A stretch of DNA of 64,000 bases from CAZVGZ01 sp964627605 (GCA_964627605.1 CAZVGZ010000013.1:24286-88285); one strand, 5' to 3'. Positions 1 to 10,221 are shown, counted from the stretch's first letter. Numbers and translations: made by a program. The notes: generated by a model from the letters alone, not told the origin.

Positions 1-2220
1 TATATCGTCAAAGAGCTGTAGGTCGTTGGCTTTGGCACCCTCTGCGATGACTTCCCTCTTGGCGATCTTGTCGTAGACGCGGCTTATGACACCACCACGT
101 TCGATCTCCAAACGGAAAAACCGGTTCTCCAGTCGGCGGCTGCTTATCTCCGGCTTGTGTCTGATCGTCGGCTGGTCTGACGCTGACTCGACAACACGAT
201 AGACCGCCCAACCAAGCGGTGGCAGGTCGTTCACCTCGAACACGATCTCGGTATGCCCGCCTTCGGTCGAGACCACCTGAGACGGGACTAAGTTACCGTC
301 CTGATCTTTTACCGCTGCGTTGGGTAGTGACCCAGGTACTGTGGCGGTGGCGACATCGTTCCGTGACCAGCTAAGCGTGTTGAACAGGACCATCGCCTGC
401 CCTTCGCCGGAGGTGTCAATACCACCTACGAGGTGATCAAGCGCTCCCTGGCGAACAGTTTCTCCGATCTCAAGCACCTCTCTATACTCTTCGTCAGTGA
501 CTTTGTAGACCTCGTTGATGGATGAACCAGGCAGAATGTCATGGAACTGGTTGCACAGAATGATTTTCCAGCCCTCATAGAGATTTTCCTGAGGGAACTG
601 GTAGCCGCCGCTCTCTTGCGCCAACGCCCCAAGCATCTCAGCATCGCGGTAGAGCAGCTCGCTCTTGCGGTTGTTCTTCTTGGTCTTGGCTTGCGTGGTT
701 TGGCAACCGCGATGAAGCTCTAGATATAGCTCATCTTCGTATACCGGGATTTTATCCCAATCGACATTTTCGTGCAGATATTTGGCGTGGGGTTCAACCA
801 ACCCAAATTCGGATTTGGGAATCCCGGCGATGCTGCCAAGACGCCTCACGTTCTCAAGGTGCTCCTTGGTCGGGCCGCCGCCGCCGTCGCCGTGACCGAA
901 GCTGACCAATACCGTGTCGTTGATGTTCTTCTGTTTGTAAGCGGACCACTGGCTCTTGGATGTGCCTGGGCTTGGGCTCGCGTTGTATGTGCCCCACAGG
1001 AACGACACAAGAATCTCAGTGCCATCAAGGCCGCGCCACCGAAACAGGGAGTAGGGAAAATCGGTGTACTGGCTCCACCATATTTTTGAAGTCGTGAATG
1101 TCTCAACACCCGATTTGCTCATGATCTGCGGCAGCGCGAACGTAAACCCAAAACAGTCTGGCACCCACGAGACTTTGGCATCGACGCCAAACTCGCGTTC
1201 AAAGAAACGGCGACCGTAGAGGAACTGTCTAACCAACGCTTCGCCTGAAGGGACGTTGTTGTCCTGCTCGATCCAGCTCGCCCCGGTGACCTCCCAACGG
1301 CCCTCTTTTACAAACTGCTTGATCTTGTCGTACGTCTCCGGGTAGTAATTCTTGCAGTAATCATAAAGCTGCGCTTGAGAGGCGCTGAAGACGTAGTCGG
1401 GGTACTCTTCCATGTACTTAACTACTGTGGTCCAAGTGCGACCCACTTTTTTCATCGTCTCCCTAAGCGGCCACAACCATGCTGTATCTATGTGCGAGTG
1501 CCCGGCGTAGTGAATCCGGCCGATCTCCGCTGATGGAAACTCCACCAGACGTTTTTTGAGGGCACGACTGGCTACATTCAACGACGCGGCGAACCTGTCG
1601 GTGTCGCCGTGATTGAGCGCCTGTATGTCAGCCTTTTTTATGCTTTCATCAATCGCTTCCAACATCCTGACTCGCTCTGCACTCTCGGCTGGAAGCTGCT
1701 CGACGACGGTCATAGCTATTTTGACGTCCCACGAAAAATCCCATGCCGCATCGTTTCTAATGGCCAACTCAGCCAAGCCAAACTCCCTGATCGTATCAAA
1801 CCGTGCGTCTGGCTGCGCCTCTATTGTCAACTCCCAGGACTCGCCACCTTCAGCAGCATCGATAAGCACGATCTCGGTGCGGTTCGGGTCCAACCCCTGG
1901 ACCGGCACGCCGTCTAGGAACGCCAAAGCCTCGCCGCCAGGATTCAGGTTGGCGACCACTTTTTTCCCCACCCACTCCGTTGGCACCGTGATCTGCGCTT
2001 TGAACCAGTGCATGTTGTCGTGGCCACCCCACTTGGTGCCGAGTTCGTAAGGCTCCCAGCCACCTTGGGGAAGCTGCCGCGCCACGGTTCCTTTGCCCGT
2101 CACCGATCTCTCCCAGTTCTCGATGGGCCGGGCGTCGCTGAAGATTGTGGACCTAATCGGCTCCAGCCGTTTGGTTATCTGCCGTGTAATGATCGGTCGT
2201 TCCTGTGCAAAATGAGCCAT
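1..2220 (-). CDS. Alpha-mannosidase, GH38 family (3' end outside the window)
   Basis: The minus-strand frame is open for 740 codons from ATG at 2220 and runs off the window edge, so the C-terminal domain is missing. It should hydrolyse alpha-mannosides. An N-terminal beta-sandwich-like region (about residues 1-230) precedes the GH38 catalytic domain. The zinc motif HSHIDTAWLWPLRET is visible, as are WVPDCFGFTFALPQIM, which carries the expected Asp nucleophile in PDCFG, and NQFHDILPGSSINEVY. This pattern is the MAN2C1/Ams1 type. No signal peptide is seen, so a cytoplasmic role in mannoside breakdown is likely. Two further GH38-type genes lie upstream on the same strand, but of a different subtype. 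Confidence 0.9.
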   Translation of the reverse strand, partial: MAHFAQERPIITRQITKRLEPIRSTIFSDARPIENWERSVTGKGTVARQLPQGGWEPYELGTKWGGHDNMHWFKAQITVPTEWVGKKVVANLNPGGEALAFLDGVPVQGLDPNRTEIVLIDAAEGGESWELTIEAQPDARFDTIREFGLAELAIRNDAAWDFSWDVKIAMTVVEQLPAESAERVRMLEAIDESIKKADIQALNHGDTDRFAASLNVASRALKKRLVEFPSAEIGRIHYAGHSHIDTAWLWPLRETMKKVGRTWTTVVKYMEEYPDYVFSASQAQLYDYCKNYYPETYDKIKQFVKEGRWEVTGASWIEQDNNVPSGEALVRQFLYGRRFFEREFGVDAKVSWVPDCFGFTFALPQIMSKSGVETFTTSKIWWSQYTDFPYSLFRWRGLDGTEILVSFLWGTYNASPSPGTSKSQWSAYKQKNINDTVLVSFGHGDGGGGPTKEHLENVRRLGSIAGIPKSEFGLVEPHAKYLHENVDWDKIPVYEDELYLELHRGCQTTQAKTKKNNRKSELLYRDAEMLGALAQESGGYQFPQENLYEGWKIILCNQFHDILPGSSINEVYKVTDEEYREVLEIGETVRQGALDHLVGGIDTSGEGQAMVLFNTLSWSRNDVATATVPGSLPNAAVKDQDGNLVPSQVVSTEGGHTEIVFEVNDLPPLGWAVYRVVESASDQPTIRHKPEISSRRLENRFFRLEIERGGVISRVYDKIAKREVIAEGAKANDLQLFDDI

Positions 2221-2377
2221 TTCCGAACCCTTCGGTTTTTTCTGAGTTTCTGTGCCAGCTGCGGACAGTCCACGAAACCGTCCGTACGGGTTTGGCCCGG
2301 ATCAACGGAGCTATTGTGACCGGGCACAGTCTTGTTCTCAGTCTAGATGTTTACAACGCCCCATAATGCGCGTTCGG

Positions 2378-5182
2378 TCACGATTTCAAAACCAGAGTAA
2401 TGACTCTTTTCTTTGGCACATCGACTTTCAGCATGTTGCCGTTGGGAGTGAAGTCGCTCTCAGGCTCCTCGTTCATGTTGCACAGCGACGCTGACGCTAT
2501 CGGCTGATGTGATGTTAACGTTCCGGCGATAGCAGTCTCAGTCGGGTTGAATAGACGGACAACCATCGCGTCACCGCTCTCAGAGAGTTTGACACCGCTC
2601 AGCACCAACTGCGGCGGATTTATATCGAGAAACGACATCGACTGCGGCAGATCGCCACCATGGGGACCGACCTGCACCACCTCTAGCGGAAGGTTCACCC
2701 TCTCTGTTTGCTGATATGGCGCACCACCGGTCCAATCGCCGGTATGGGGCACTATTCTGTAGGTGTACTCATGTTTGCCGGGGCACTGAGAAAGCTCCAT
2801 CTCAGGGTGCCTCTCCCAACGCCACGCCACAGTGGTAAGCTCGACCTGATATGCGCGCATTAGGGTGATGCTCAACCGCCTCTCGGGGGTATTTGAGACA
2901 CCGTACTCCCTAAGACCATCGGTAACGACGCTCAAACCGTTCTTGCCATCGCTCACGTCCACAAACCTGCTCATCGGGTGTGTCGGATCGGGCCAGAGCG
3001 ACCACGCGCTCTCTTTTGGATGATTGATGAGACGATCCACAACATCAAACGGCGTCTCCGCAAAAGAGTTTTTGGCGTTGCTGAGATTTGTGGGGAAACA
3101 GACTCTCAGCCTGTGATCGCGGCAGGTATTGTCGAACGATGTAGTCACCTCAACAGACCTGCTATCGCTTGCCAACCGGACGATAGACGTGACGATCATC
3201 TCCCGGCGCTCGGCGGAACGAACCGCACTGTCGCCGTTGGCGTCGATCCGCCGCACCGTGTCTGATTGATCCTCTTCGGTCTTTATGGGAATCAGCATAC
3301 GATGCTCGATTTTCAGCGATGCTGATAGCGGACCTTCATCCACCGTCGCGACAGTGAACGGGGCTCCCACCGATGAGATCACCTCATCGTATGCTGGAGG
3401 CACATGACGCCACGCGTGTCCAGCTTCGCCTGAGTCCTCAAACTCGTTTAGACCGTTGAATACATGGCCAGATGATTTGTCGGTGACATCAAGAGTTCCG
3501 TTTGAAGCGACTTCGACTATGAGGTGGTCGTTTTCCAGCTTTCTGGCCGCGGTCAGGAGCGAGCCTGAGGAGGCTACAGGGTCGTCCATCCGTCTAAGCA
3601 GAAACGTCTTATATCCCAACGCAGGGATGTCAGAGGCGTCAAAGTGGATGGCAAGCTGATCGCTGGGCATCTCCATTGTCGCGTCGCCCAAGTGTCTTAC
3701 AACCGCCATCTGTCTTGCGCGGCTGATCTCCTGATGGTCAACCTGTTCGTTCGACTGCGCGTCGAACACGCCGTAGAAATCAATCTCAAGCTCGTTTGGA
3801 ATGTCGATAAACGCCTCAACCATCTCGCTTCTGCTGTAGGGCGACGGGTTGAACACAGTGATGGGAATCTCATCCTCTTTGACGCCGCTGTTGTCGATCC
3901 GCATCTGGATCGCGCCCATCGCCCGCCGCATCAACCCTTCGGAAATAGTCCGGGACTGATCGAGCCGGTTCATAACGTCCATCTCGATCTGATCGATGCC
4001 GCTGCCGGCGATGGAGTCGTGAGGGTGTGACTGTAACAGGTATTTCCACGCCAGGTCGAGAAGCTGTTGTGGGTATTCGGCGCCCAAAGAGTTAGCGAAC
4101 AATGCGAACGGTTCGGCCAATCGCTGAAGAGCGTGTTCTGCTTTGGTGTTGGCCTGTTTGATGCGTCCGCGGCTACTTGTCACGTCGCCGTAGAGGTGGA
4201 CCTTGTGCCCTAACGCTCTTGGAGTCCTGCGCTCGCCAACAAGGACGGTCAGATCCATCCCTTTGGTCGCTTCTTTGACTTTATCCAGATATTCGGGCAA
4301 GCTGCTGTGGAAGATCGTATCGCCGTCTTCCACAAGGTCTTTCGCCTTCTTTATGACCTCCATCTCCAGGCGGTCGGGCTCAGTGGAGTCCATCCCCTGC
4401 ATGTATGCCAGATAGCAGGTGCTGGCGTGTTCGAGTTCGTCGGCTTTGAGCGACGCCAGCGCTTTTTTGAGGTCGCTGTCGTCGATGGATTTTTCCACGT
4501 CCAGAAGGAAGTGGTGTCCTTGGTAGCGGTGGCCGCCAGCAAAGTGAAATGGTAGACCGCCTTTTTTCCAGAAATATTGGCGGTCGAGTGTTTTCATCCC
4601 GTAGACCGCAGGCCGCCACACGCCGAAATAGAAGTTGTACCGAGCCATCGACCCCATGCGCGATCCCATTACCTGAGAGCCGTCGGGGGCTTCGAGAGTG
4701 AACTCTGACATCGTCTCTTCAGGCTGGATACCGTGATAGAACAGTATTGTGTCGATCCCGAAACCCCGATATATCTGCGCCATCTGCGAAATCTGGCCGT
4801 AGGAGAACGGGCTGTAGCCGGTCTTGGTGACGCCGCCATATTCCGTGGCGCGCTTGTGGCCGATGACAAGGTTACGCACCAGCGACTCGCCGCTGACGTT
4901 GAACTCTTCAGGGAGCGTGTACCACGGTCCGATCAGGATCCGGCCCTGTTTGACCTGCGCCATCACCCGTTCACGGGCTTCAGGACGGGCATCAAGATAA
5001 TCCTCAATTGGGATCACCTGCGAATCCATAAGGTATGAGTGGTAGTCCGGTTCGGTCTCCAGAATATCCAGGAGCTTATCCATGAACTCAATCAAGAACA
5101 TCCGTGTCTCCTGAAAGTTGTAGAGCCACTCTCTGTCCCAATGGGTGTTCGTGACGACGTGCATCTCATAGCCGGTGGACAT
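2378..5182 (-). CDS. GH38 glycoside hydrolase (MngB-like), nucleophile Asp replaced
   Basis: A 934-residue GH38 protein. ATG at 5182 is chosen because AAGGA lies 8 nt upstream; the frame opens earlier, at 5245. The zinc motif THWDREW is at about residue 10 and the second histidine motif SHPHDSIAGSG lies in the middle of the protein. It has the domain order and length of E. coli mannosylglycerate hydrolase MngB: catalytic barrel, helical middle domain, then C-terminal beta domain. Where the family has GYLPDSFG, this protein reads GYSPFSYG, so the Asp nucleophile appears to be Phe. It is a close paralogue of the gene at 5916-8741. It may be inactive, use another residue, or bind glycans. Naming a substrate would be guesswork. 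Confidence 0.85.
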   Translation of the reverse strand: MSTGYEMHVVTNTHWDREWLYNFQETRMFLIEFMDKLLDILETEPDYHSYLMDSQVIPIEDYLDARPEARERVMAQVKQGRILIGPWYTLPEEFNVSGESLVRNLVIGHKRATEYGGVTKTGYSPFSYGQISQMAQIYRGFGIDTILFYHGIQPEETMSEFTLEAPDGSQVMGSRMGSMARYNFYFGVWRPAVYGMKTLDRQYFWKKGGLPFHFAGGHRYQGHHFLLDVEKSIDDSDLKKALASLKADELEHASTCYLAYMQGMDSTEPDRLEMEVIKKAKDLVEDGDTIFHSSLPEYLDKVKEATKGMDLTVLVGERRTPRALGHKVHLYGDVTSSRGRIKQANTKAEHALQRLAEPFALFANSLGAEYPQQLLDLAWKYLLQSHPHDSIAGSGIDQIEMDVMNRLDQSRTISEGLMRRAMGAIQMRIDNSGVKEDEIPITVFNPSPYSRSEMVEAFIDIPNELEIDFYGVFDAQSNEQVDHQEISRARQMAVVRHLGDATMEMPSDQLAIHFDASDIPALGYKTFLLRRMDDPVASSGSLLTAARKLENDHLIVEVASNGTLDVTDKSSGHVFNGLNEFEDSGEAGHAWRHVPPAYDEVISSVGAPFTVATVDEGPLSASLKIEHRMLIPIKTEEDQSDTVRRIDANGDSAVRSAERREMIVTSIVRLASDSRSVEVTTSFDNTCRDHRLRVCFPTNLSNAKNSFAETPFDVVDRLINHPKESAWSLWPDPTHPMSRFVDVSDGKNGLSVVTDGLREYGVSNTPERRLSITLMRAYQVELTTVAWRWERHPEMELSQCPGKHEYTYRIVPHTGDWTGGAPYQQTERVNLPLEVVQVGPHGGDLPQSMSFLDINPPQLVLSGVKLSESGDAMVVRLFNPTETAIAGTLTSHQPIASASLCNMNEEPESDFTPNGNMLKVDVPKKRVITLVLKS

Positions 5183-5303
5183 GGCGAATTCCTTAGCTGG
5201 TCGGTAAGGTCGTCTGTTCGGGGTCTGTCGGTCGAATGCGGTCAACTCTATCGGTTGGAAAATACGCGACTTGGAGCAAGTGTCTTTTGCGGATCATCGG
5301 TGG

Positions 5304-5822
5304 TCAACCCAGGTCTCTTGAATAGGCCATCTCAACCAGCTCTGAATCGAACTGGGTGACACGGTCAAGTTTGAGCGCGCGCCGGTCGAATGGTGGCCTA
5401 AACAGCCCGATGCCGTCTCCTAAAAGAACCGGATGGACGAAAATGCGAAACTCGTCGATAAGATCGTGGCGGACAAACTCGTCAACAACTTCTCTGCCAC
5501 CCACCAGCCACACCTCTTTTTCTGGTTTTTGTTTGAGATCATTGATGAACTGAGGAACATCGGGCGTCACGAATACGATATTCTCGTCCGTCACTGGTTG
5601 CTGAGAGCGAGAAAACACGAAAGTTTTGCGGTCGCCGTTCGGCCAGGGGCCGAACGATCTTGTGACTTTGTAAGTCCGCCGTCCCATTATCAGAGTGTCC
5701 ACACTGGACAAGAACTCAGTGTATCCGTAGTCCTGATCGTGAAAAAGCCAGTCGATCTCTCCAGACGGCCCTGCGATATATCCGTCCAGGGTAGTAGCTA
5801 TGTAGAGAACGACGTTCCGCAA
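5304..5822 (-). CDS. Dihydrofolate-reductase-fold protein (RibD C-terminal family)
   Basis: A small RibD-C/DHFR-fold protein between the two MngB-like genes on the same strand. The N-terminal strand VVLYIATTLDGYIA and the later IMGRRTYKVT and VWLVGGREVVDEFV segments match the NADPH-binding fold of YyaP/YwjB-type proteins. The homology begins at RNVVLY, so TTG at 5822 with GGAAT upstream is proposed, giving 172 aa. The frame stays open to 5903 (199 aa). These proteins are usually annotated as deaminase/reductase-like, and the natural substrate is unknown. The link to mannosidases is positional only. Confidence 0.75.
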   Translation of the reverse strand: MRNVVLYIATTLDGYIAGPSGEIDWLFHDQDYGYTEFLSSVDTLIMGRRTYKVTRSFGPWPNGDRKTFVFSRSQQPVTDENIVFVTPDVPQFINDLKQKPEKEVWLVGGREVVDEFVRHDLIDEFRIFVHPVLLGDGIGLFRPPFDRRALKLDRVTQFDSELVEMAYSRDLG

Positions 5823-5915
5823 TTTTCTATTCCGCGCGACCTTTCGAATAATCAAATACGAAACTGCGGCTCTGCCTGCGAACGGCTGGCAGGACCGTTG
5901 CAAGCGACATTGACC

Positions 5916-8741
5916 TTATACAGTTATGTCGAGCGTAATGATTTTCTTCTTGGCAACTTTGATCGCTACAGAGTTTCCGTCCGGCGTCAGCTCCTCGCGG
6001 CTATCTTCGTTAAGGTTGCAGAGCGCCGCTGTTTTGATGGGCACGTGGACGGAGACTTTGCCGCTGATCTCTTTGTCTGTGGGGTTGAACAGCCGGACAA
6101 TCAGGCTGTCGCGGTCTTCGGCCCTTTTCATGGCTGTCATCACCAAATTCTCTGGCTGGATGGAAAGGAAACTGCCCTCTTTGGGCAGATCGCCTTCGTG
6201 CCCACCAACTTCAGCCACTTCCAGCGGCAAGTTCTGGATGTCGGCAGCCTCAAACACGTTTGCGTCTGCCCAGTCGCCTTTGTGCGGATAGATCGCGTAG
6301 CGCCAGGAGTGCTCGCCTGGAGATTGGGACAGAGTCTGCTCTGGGAAGACATCCCACTGGTCGATAACCGGCGACTGGCGGAAAATCACCGACCGGAAAA
6401 GGGTGATGGCGATTGTGCGGGGACCATCCTCAATCGCTTCGTACTCCCTGATGCCCTCGTTTATCAGCGCCAAGCCGACTTTACCGTCGTTGACATCTAA
6501 GAAGCGGTAGTGGGGTAGCACTGGTGACTCTTTGCCCCAGTAGACGTTCTCTGGCGTGCGGAAAATCGGTCGCTCGACGACATCAAATGACGCCTCGGCA
6601 CTGACTGTCTCAGCTTCCACACCGGTGGGATAGCAGACGCGGAGACGATGGTTTTGGCACTGGTTATCGACCTTTGTCTCCACCTCGACGAACTTGCCGC
6701 CTTTACGTAGCGTGAATACCGAAGTGATGAGCATCTCTTTTCGCTCGTCGGAACGTTTTGTGTATGAGCGATCAACGGTCTGCTCGTCGGCTTTCTGCCC
6801 ACCCTCTGGGAACCAGTGCTGGTACTCCAGGCCCACAGGGATCATCATCCGGTAGTCAATTCGGTAGCGCGCCAAAATCGGGCCGTCTTCGATCTTGGAG
6901 ATTGAGATATCTGCGCCGTGGGAGGTGATGATCTCGTTCTGGTCGGGCTCCCTGTGCATCCACGCGTGACCGGCTTCACCGGCGTCTTCCAAGTAGTGAA
7001 GGCCCGAATAGACTTTCTTAGTGTCTTTGTGTGTTATCGTCAGAGTCCCGTCGGCCTCGAATTTGACATGGAGGTTCTCGTTCTCCATCTCGTTCGGCGC
7101 AGGAACCATTGATCCCATGGGGATCGGCACTAACTCTTCAGGCTGAATCTTGAATGTTTTATAACCCAAAGCTGGTATGGCGTCAGCGGTAAAGTGGCAG
7201 TGGACCCTCTGGGAGCGCATCTGCAGCGAGATGTCTCGAAGGTTGCGGACCAGTGTGCCCCACGGATAGCGACCGACCTCCTGTTTGTCTACTACGGTAC
7301 CGTCCAGATCGCGGATGGTGAAGTGGTCAATGTCGGTACCTCCAGGAAGGTCGACGCTCACATCGACAACTTCAGAGCGTTCAAACGCCGATGGGTTGAA
7401 GACTGTGATCGCCACTTCATCCTCACCCATATCGCTGTTGTCGATCCGTTTCTGGATCGCCTGCATCCCACGGCGCATTAGGCCGTGCGATGTGATCTGC
7501 ACCTGCTCGAACCGGTGGATGGCGTCCTTCTCCATCTGGTCGTTGCCTGCTCCGCAGATCGTGTCGTGGGGATGGTTTTTCACCAACTCACCCCACAGCT
7601 TGTCGAATACGGTTTTTGGATATGCGTCACCCAATAACCACGCCACTGACTGGAACGGTTCTGCCAACCTCTGCAAAGCGTTTTCGGCTTTGTGGTTGTT
7701 GATTTTGAGGCGCACGCGGCTGGAGATAACGTCGCCGTAGAGGTGCGTCCATTTGCCTGTAGCACCGGGATTTCTGCTCTCGCCATCGATGATCTCCGGC
7801 TCAATTTCACCGCTCTTGACAGCCTCCTTAATAATCTCCATATAGCTGCCGAGATCGCTCTGAAAAATGTTGTGCTCGTTGCCTAGAGCTTCCTGACAGA
7901 GTTCGACCAAAGCCATCTCCCGAGCGTCTGGTTCTGAGGAGTCAAACCCCTGCATACAGACCATATATTTTGTCGTGAAATGCTCTGACTCCTCTTCCAT
8001 CAGACGTTTTAGGCCCGGCTCGATATGCTCTGTATGCCAACCTGTTGCGTCGGGATCGGTGATGTAGTAGTGGGTGTTGTGTCCATGGTGTTCGCCAGCG
8101 AGACGGAACGGGAGCGCCCCGCGCTGCCAGCGGTACTCCCAATCGTCGCGGGTCATGTTGTAGGCGACCATGCGGTAGATATAGAAGAAGTAGCTGAAAC
8201 GCGACACCGCGCCAAAGCGCGTTCCGATAACTTCTGAGCCATCGGGGCCGCGCATGATGAATTCGGAAAATTTCGTGTTGATCCCGCGATAGAATATCAT
8301 CGTGTCGATGTCGAAGCCCTGGTATATCTGCGGCATCTGCGATGTCTGACCGTAGCCGAACGGCGTGTAGCCTAACTTGCTAACTTTGCCCAAATCGCCT
8401 GCAACCCTGTGACCGATCACGAGGTTCCTCACGAGCGACTCGCCACTGACGATGTACTCTTCAGGTAGTGAGCACCAGGGACCGACCACTAACCGCCCGC
8501 TGGTGACGTGTTTCACAACGGTCTCTCGCATCTCAGGACGCCACTCCAGATAGTCCTGCACACACAGCGTCTGCGAATCCATCAAGAACGAATGAAACTC
8601 AGGCTGCTCGTCCAGCAGTTTGAGGAGGTTGTCCATAAACTCAATGAGGAGCAGCCGCGTCTCAGCGGAGGGATAGACCCACTCGCGATCCCAATGGGTG
8701 TTGGAGACCACATGGATGTCGTAGCTGTCGTGCTTGGGCAT
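5916..8741 (-). CDS. GH38 glycoside hydrolase (MngB-like), second copy, nucleophile Asp replaced
   Basis: A 941-residue paralogue of the 2378-5182 product. It starts at ATG 8741 behind AAGGAATC. The zinc motif NTHWDREWVYPSAETR is at about residue 14 and the histidine motif NHPHDTICGAGNDQMEKD is mid-protein. The position of the GH38 nucleophile reads GYTPFGYGQTSQM where MngB-type enzymes have GYLPDSFG, so Asp is again replaced by Phe. The shared change in two divergent copies argues for a subfamily feature rather than a random mutation. There is no signal peptide. The pair, with the DHFR-fold gene between them, probably forms one transcription unit ending in the MAN2C1-type gene. Confidence 0.85.
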   Translation of the reverse strand: MPKHDSYDIHVVSNTHWDREWVYPSAETRLLLIEFMDNLLKLLDEQPEFHSFLMDSQTLCVQDYLEWRPEMRETVVKHVTSGRLVVGPWCSLPEEYIVSGESLVRNLVIGHRVAGDLGKVSKLGYTPFGYGQTSQMPQIYQGFDIDTMIFYRGINTKFSEFIMRGPDGSEVIGTRFGAVSRFSYFFYIYRMVAYNMTRDDWEYRWQRGALPFRLAGEHHGHNTHYYITDPDATGWHTEHIEPGLKRLMEEESEHFTTKYMVCMQGFDSSEPDAREMALVELCQEALGNEHNIFQSDLGSYMEIIKEAVKSGEIEPEIIDGESRNPGATGKWTHLYGDVISSRVRLKINNHKAENALQRLAEPFQSVAWLLGDAYPKTVFDKLWGELVKNHPHDTICGAGNDQMEKDAIHRFEQVQITSHGLMRRGMQAIQKRIDNSDMGEDEVAITVFNPSAFERSEVVDVSVDLPGGTDIDHFTIRDLDGTVVDKQEVGRYPWGTLVRNLRDISLQMRSQRVHCHFTADAIPALGYKTFKIQPEELVPIPMGSMVPAPNEMENENLHVKFEADGTLTITHKDTKKVYSGLHYLEDAGEAGHAWMHREPDQNEIITSHGADISISKIEDGPILARYRIDYRMMIPVGLEYQHWFPEGGQKADEQTVDRSYTKRSDERKEMLITSVFTLRKGGKFVEVETKVDNQCQNHRLRVCYPTGVEAETVSAEASFDVVERPIFRTPENVYWGKESPVLPHYRFLDVNDGKVGLALINEGIREYEAIEDGPRTIAITLFRSVIFRQSPVIDQWDVFPEQTLSQSPGEHSWRYAIYPHKGDWADANVFEAADIQNLPLEVAEVGGHEGDLPKEGSFLSIQPENLVMTAMKRAEDRDSLIVRLFNPTDKEISGKVSVHVPIKTAALCNLNEDSREELTPDGNSVAIKVAKKKIITLDITV

Positions 8742-9077
8742 TTTGGGGATTCCTTTTCAATAGACAGGCGGCCAAAAATTGGCAGGCATCAATCGTCTGA
8801 AGGCAGAGCCGGAGGATTTGCTTGAATAGCGATGTCCATTATCACCTATTGCATGGGCGCAAAGTCGAAGGAAAATCTTCGCACATCACGCGATTCAGGT
8901 CAATGGAAACCCCCCAAACCACGAAATCGGAACGGCACGTTTCCGGGCAGGTTGGATATCTGGAGACAAAATCCGAAAAAATCGCTTGCGCAGACCGCCC
9001 GATTCGTGTATCGTTTAGTTGATGTCCAAGGCCAAAATGAGAACATGCATTCGGTCTTGAGGAAAAGGAGTGATGAC
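8742..9077. other. Divergent intergenic region, no gene seen
   Basis: This 336-base gap separates the minus-strand GH38 cluster from the plus-strand surface-protein pseudogene. It must hold the promoter of the GH38 cluster, but I see no convincing -35/-10 pair, operator or RNA. A short plus-strand frame passes through it into the pseudogene but has no family resemblance. Confidence 0.4.
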
Positions 9078-10063
9078 GTGGGCGACAAAACCAATCCGAG
9101 AGCACTGTGGGTTGTCGCAACGTTCATTTTGCTTCAAGCGGGGGCGGCGTACACCACCACCGAACGCTAAAAACTCGTGCGGTCTGACGGCGACACATGG
9201 AACATGTTCGGTGTTTCGGTGTCAGTGTCCGGTGACGTTGCGATGGTTGGTGCTTATGTGTTCGAGCGTCAGGCGGACGACAGCTGGATCGAACAGTAGA
9301 AGCTTGGGGCCTCCGGTGGGTCGGTGTCAGTATCCGGTGACGTGGCAGTGATTGGCGCCGCAGACGACGACAACGCAAATGGGTTCAATGCCGGGTCCGC
9401 GTATATCTTCAATTTTGACTTTCCGGTATTGGGAGATGCCACTGGCGACCTGACGTTGTCCAGCCTCGACGCATCATGGATTCTGGAATTCGATATGCGC
9501 GTACGCACGGGAATAGACGAGGGTGTGGCCGACGTGAACGGCGATGGTGACGTAAGTGCCCACGACGCGTCCTGGGTGTAAAAAAAGTGTCGGATCACTG
9601 TGTTGTGTTTCCGGTGAAGTCAGGCGGTCTAACCAGATTGGCAATGGATGACCGGCGGGTGTGGTGGGAGCGGAACGACGGCGGCTGGTCGCTGCGAACG
9701 GATGCGGCGTCAGGCGTCGAATCTGGCACGTTTGCTTTTTCTGTGCCAGCAGGAATCGAAGTCGGCAGTGTTTACGGTGATGGAATGATCTCGTTCAACC
9801 AGGTGGATGAAAAGCTGTACGTCGCTTTTGCGCGGCAGCGGTCGCTCGGAGACGAACTTTTTCGTACGATGGTTTCCTCACCAGATGTAGAACCATTCAG
9901 GTTGGTCGAGGGTGTGCTAAACGAGAACACTGATGTCGTGATGACGGATCACGTCGTACCGCTTGCCCTCAAACTCTGGCCGAACACACCAAACCCGTTC
10001 AACCCCTCCACGACCATCAGATACTATGTCCCCAGCAGTCAATTCGCCTCAAAGGTGTCTTGA
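9078..10063 (+). pseudogene. Broken secreted protein: FG-GAP repeats, dockerin-like module, truncated sorting tail
   Basis: The reading frame starts at GTG 9078 behind AAAGGAG and encodes a signal-peptide-like helix. After it come two FG-GAP-type repeats (VSVSGDVAMVGA, VSVSGDVAVIGA), then a dockerin-like module (GDATGDLTLSSLDASWIL and ADVNGDGDVSAHDASWV). In-frame stops occur at 9168 (TAA), 9297 (TAG) and 9579 (TAA). The frame then shifts, and the remainder (9587-10063) reads as a cohesin-like beta domain ending in TPNPFNPSTTIRYYVPS. That tail stops after about 10 further residues, whereas the FlgD-type sorting domain should run about 60 more. The gene is clearly dead. Intact relatives would be exported surface proteins. 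Confidence 0.8.
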
Positions 10064-10221
10064 AACACATCTGCGTCGTCGTCGTCATCAAGGCGGCATC
10101 TGTTCCTGGCAACCGCATAAACAGCCTACTGGAACCTGAGTACCATCTCGCGCCTGGCATCGGCGTCACCATCCGCATAAGCTTTGGCCAGTTCTTCGTC
10201 TGTACACTCTTGATACCTCAC
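10039..10221 (-). pseudogene. Remnant of an ECF-type RNA polymerase sigma factor
   Basis: Read on the minus strand from GTG 10221, the frame gives a piece with TDEELAKAYADGDADAR, then TAG, then AVYAVARNRCRLDDDDDADV and FQDTF, then TGA at 10039. This matches sigma-70 region 2 of ECF factors, where a helix with EELxxAYxxGDxxAF is followed by xVYxxAxRxxxDxDDAEDVxQDTF. The TAG replaces one codon in the middle and everything after region 2 is gone. Its end overlaps the tail of the convergent surface-protein pseudogene. The family call rests on visual resemblance of about 60 residues. Confidence 0.5.

Noticed and set aside
541..1109. Plus-strand and alternate minus frames inside 1-2220
   Set aside because: They are shadows of the GH38 frame, which is open across the whole stretch with recognisable motifs.
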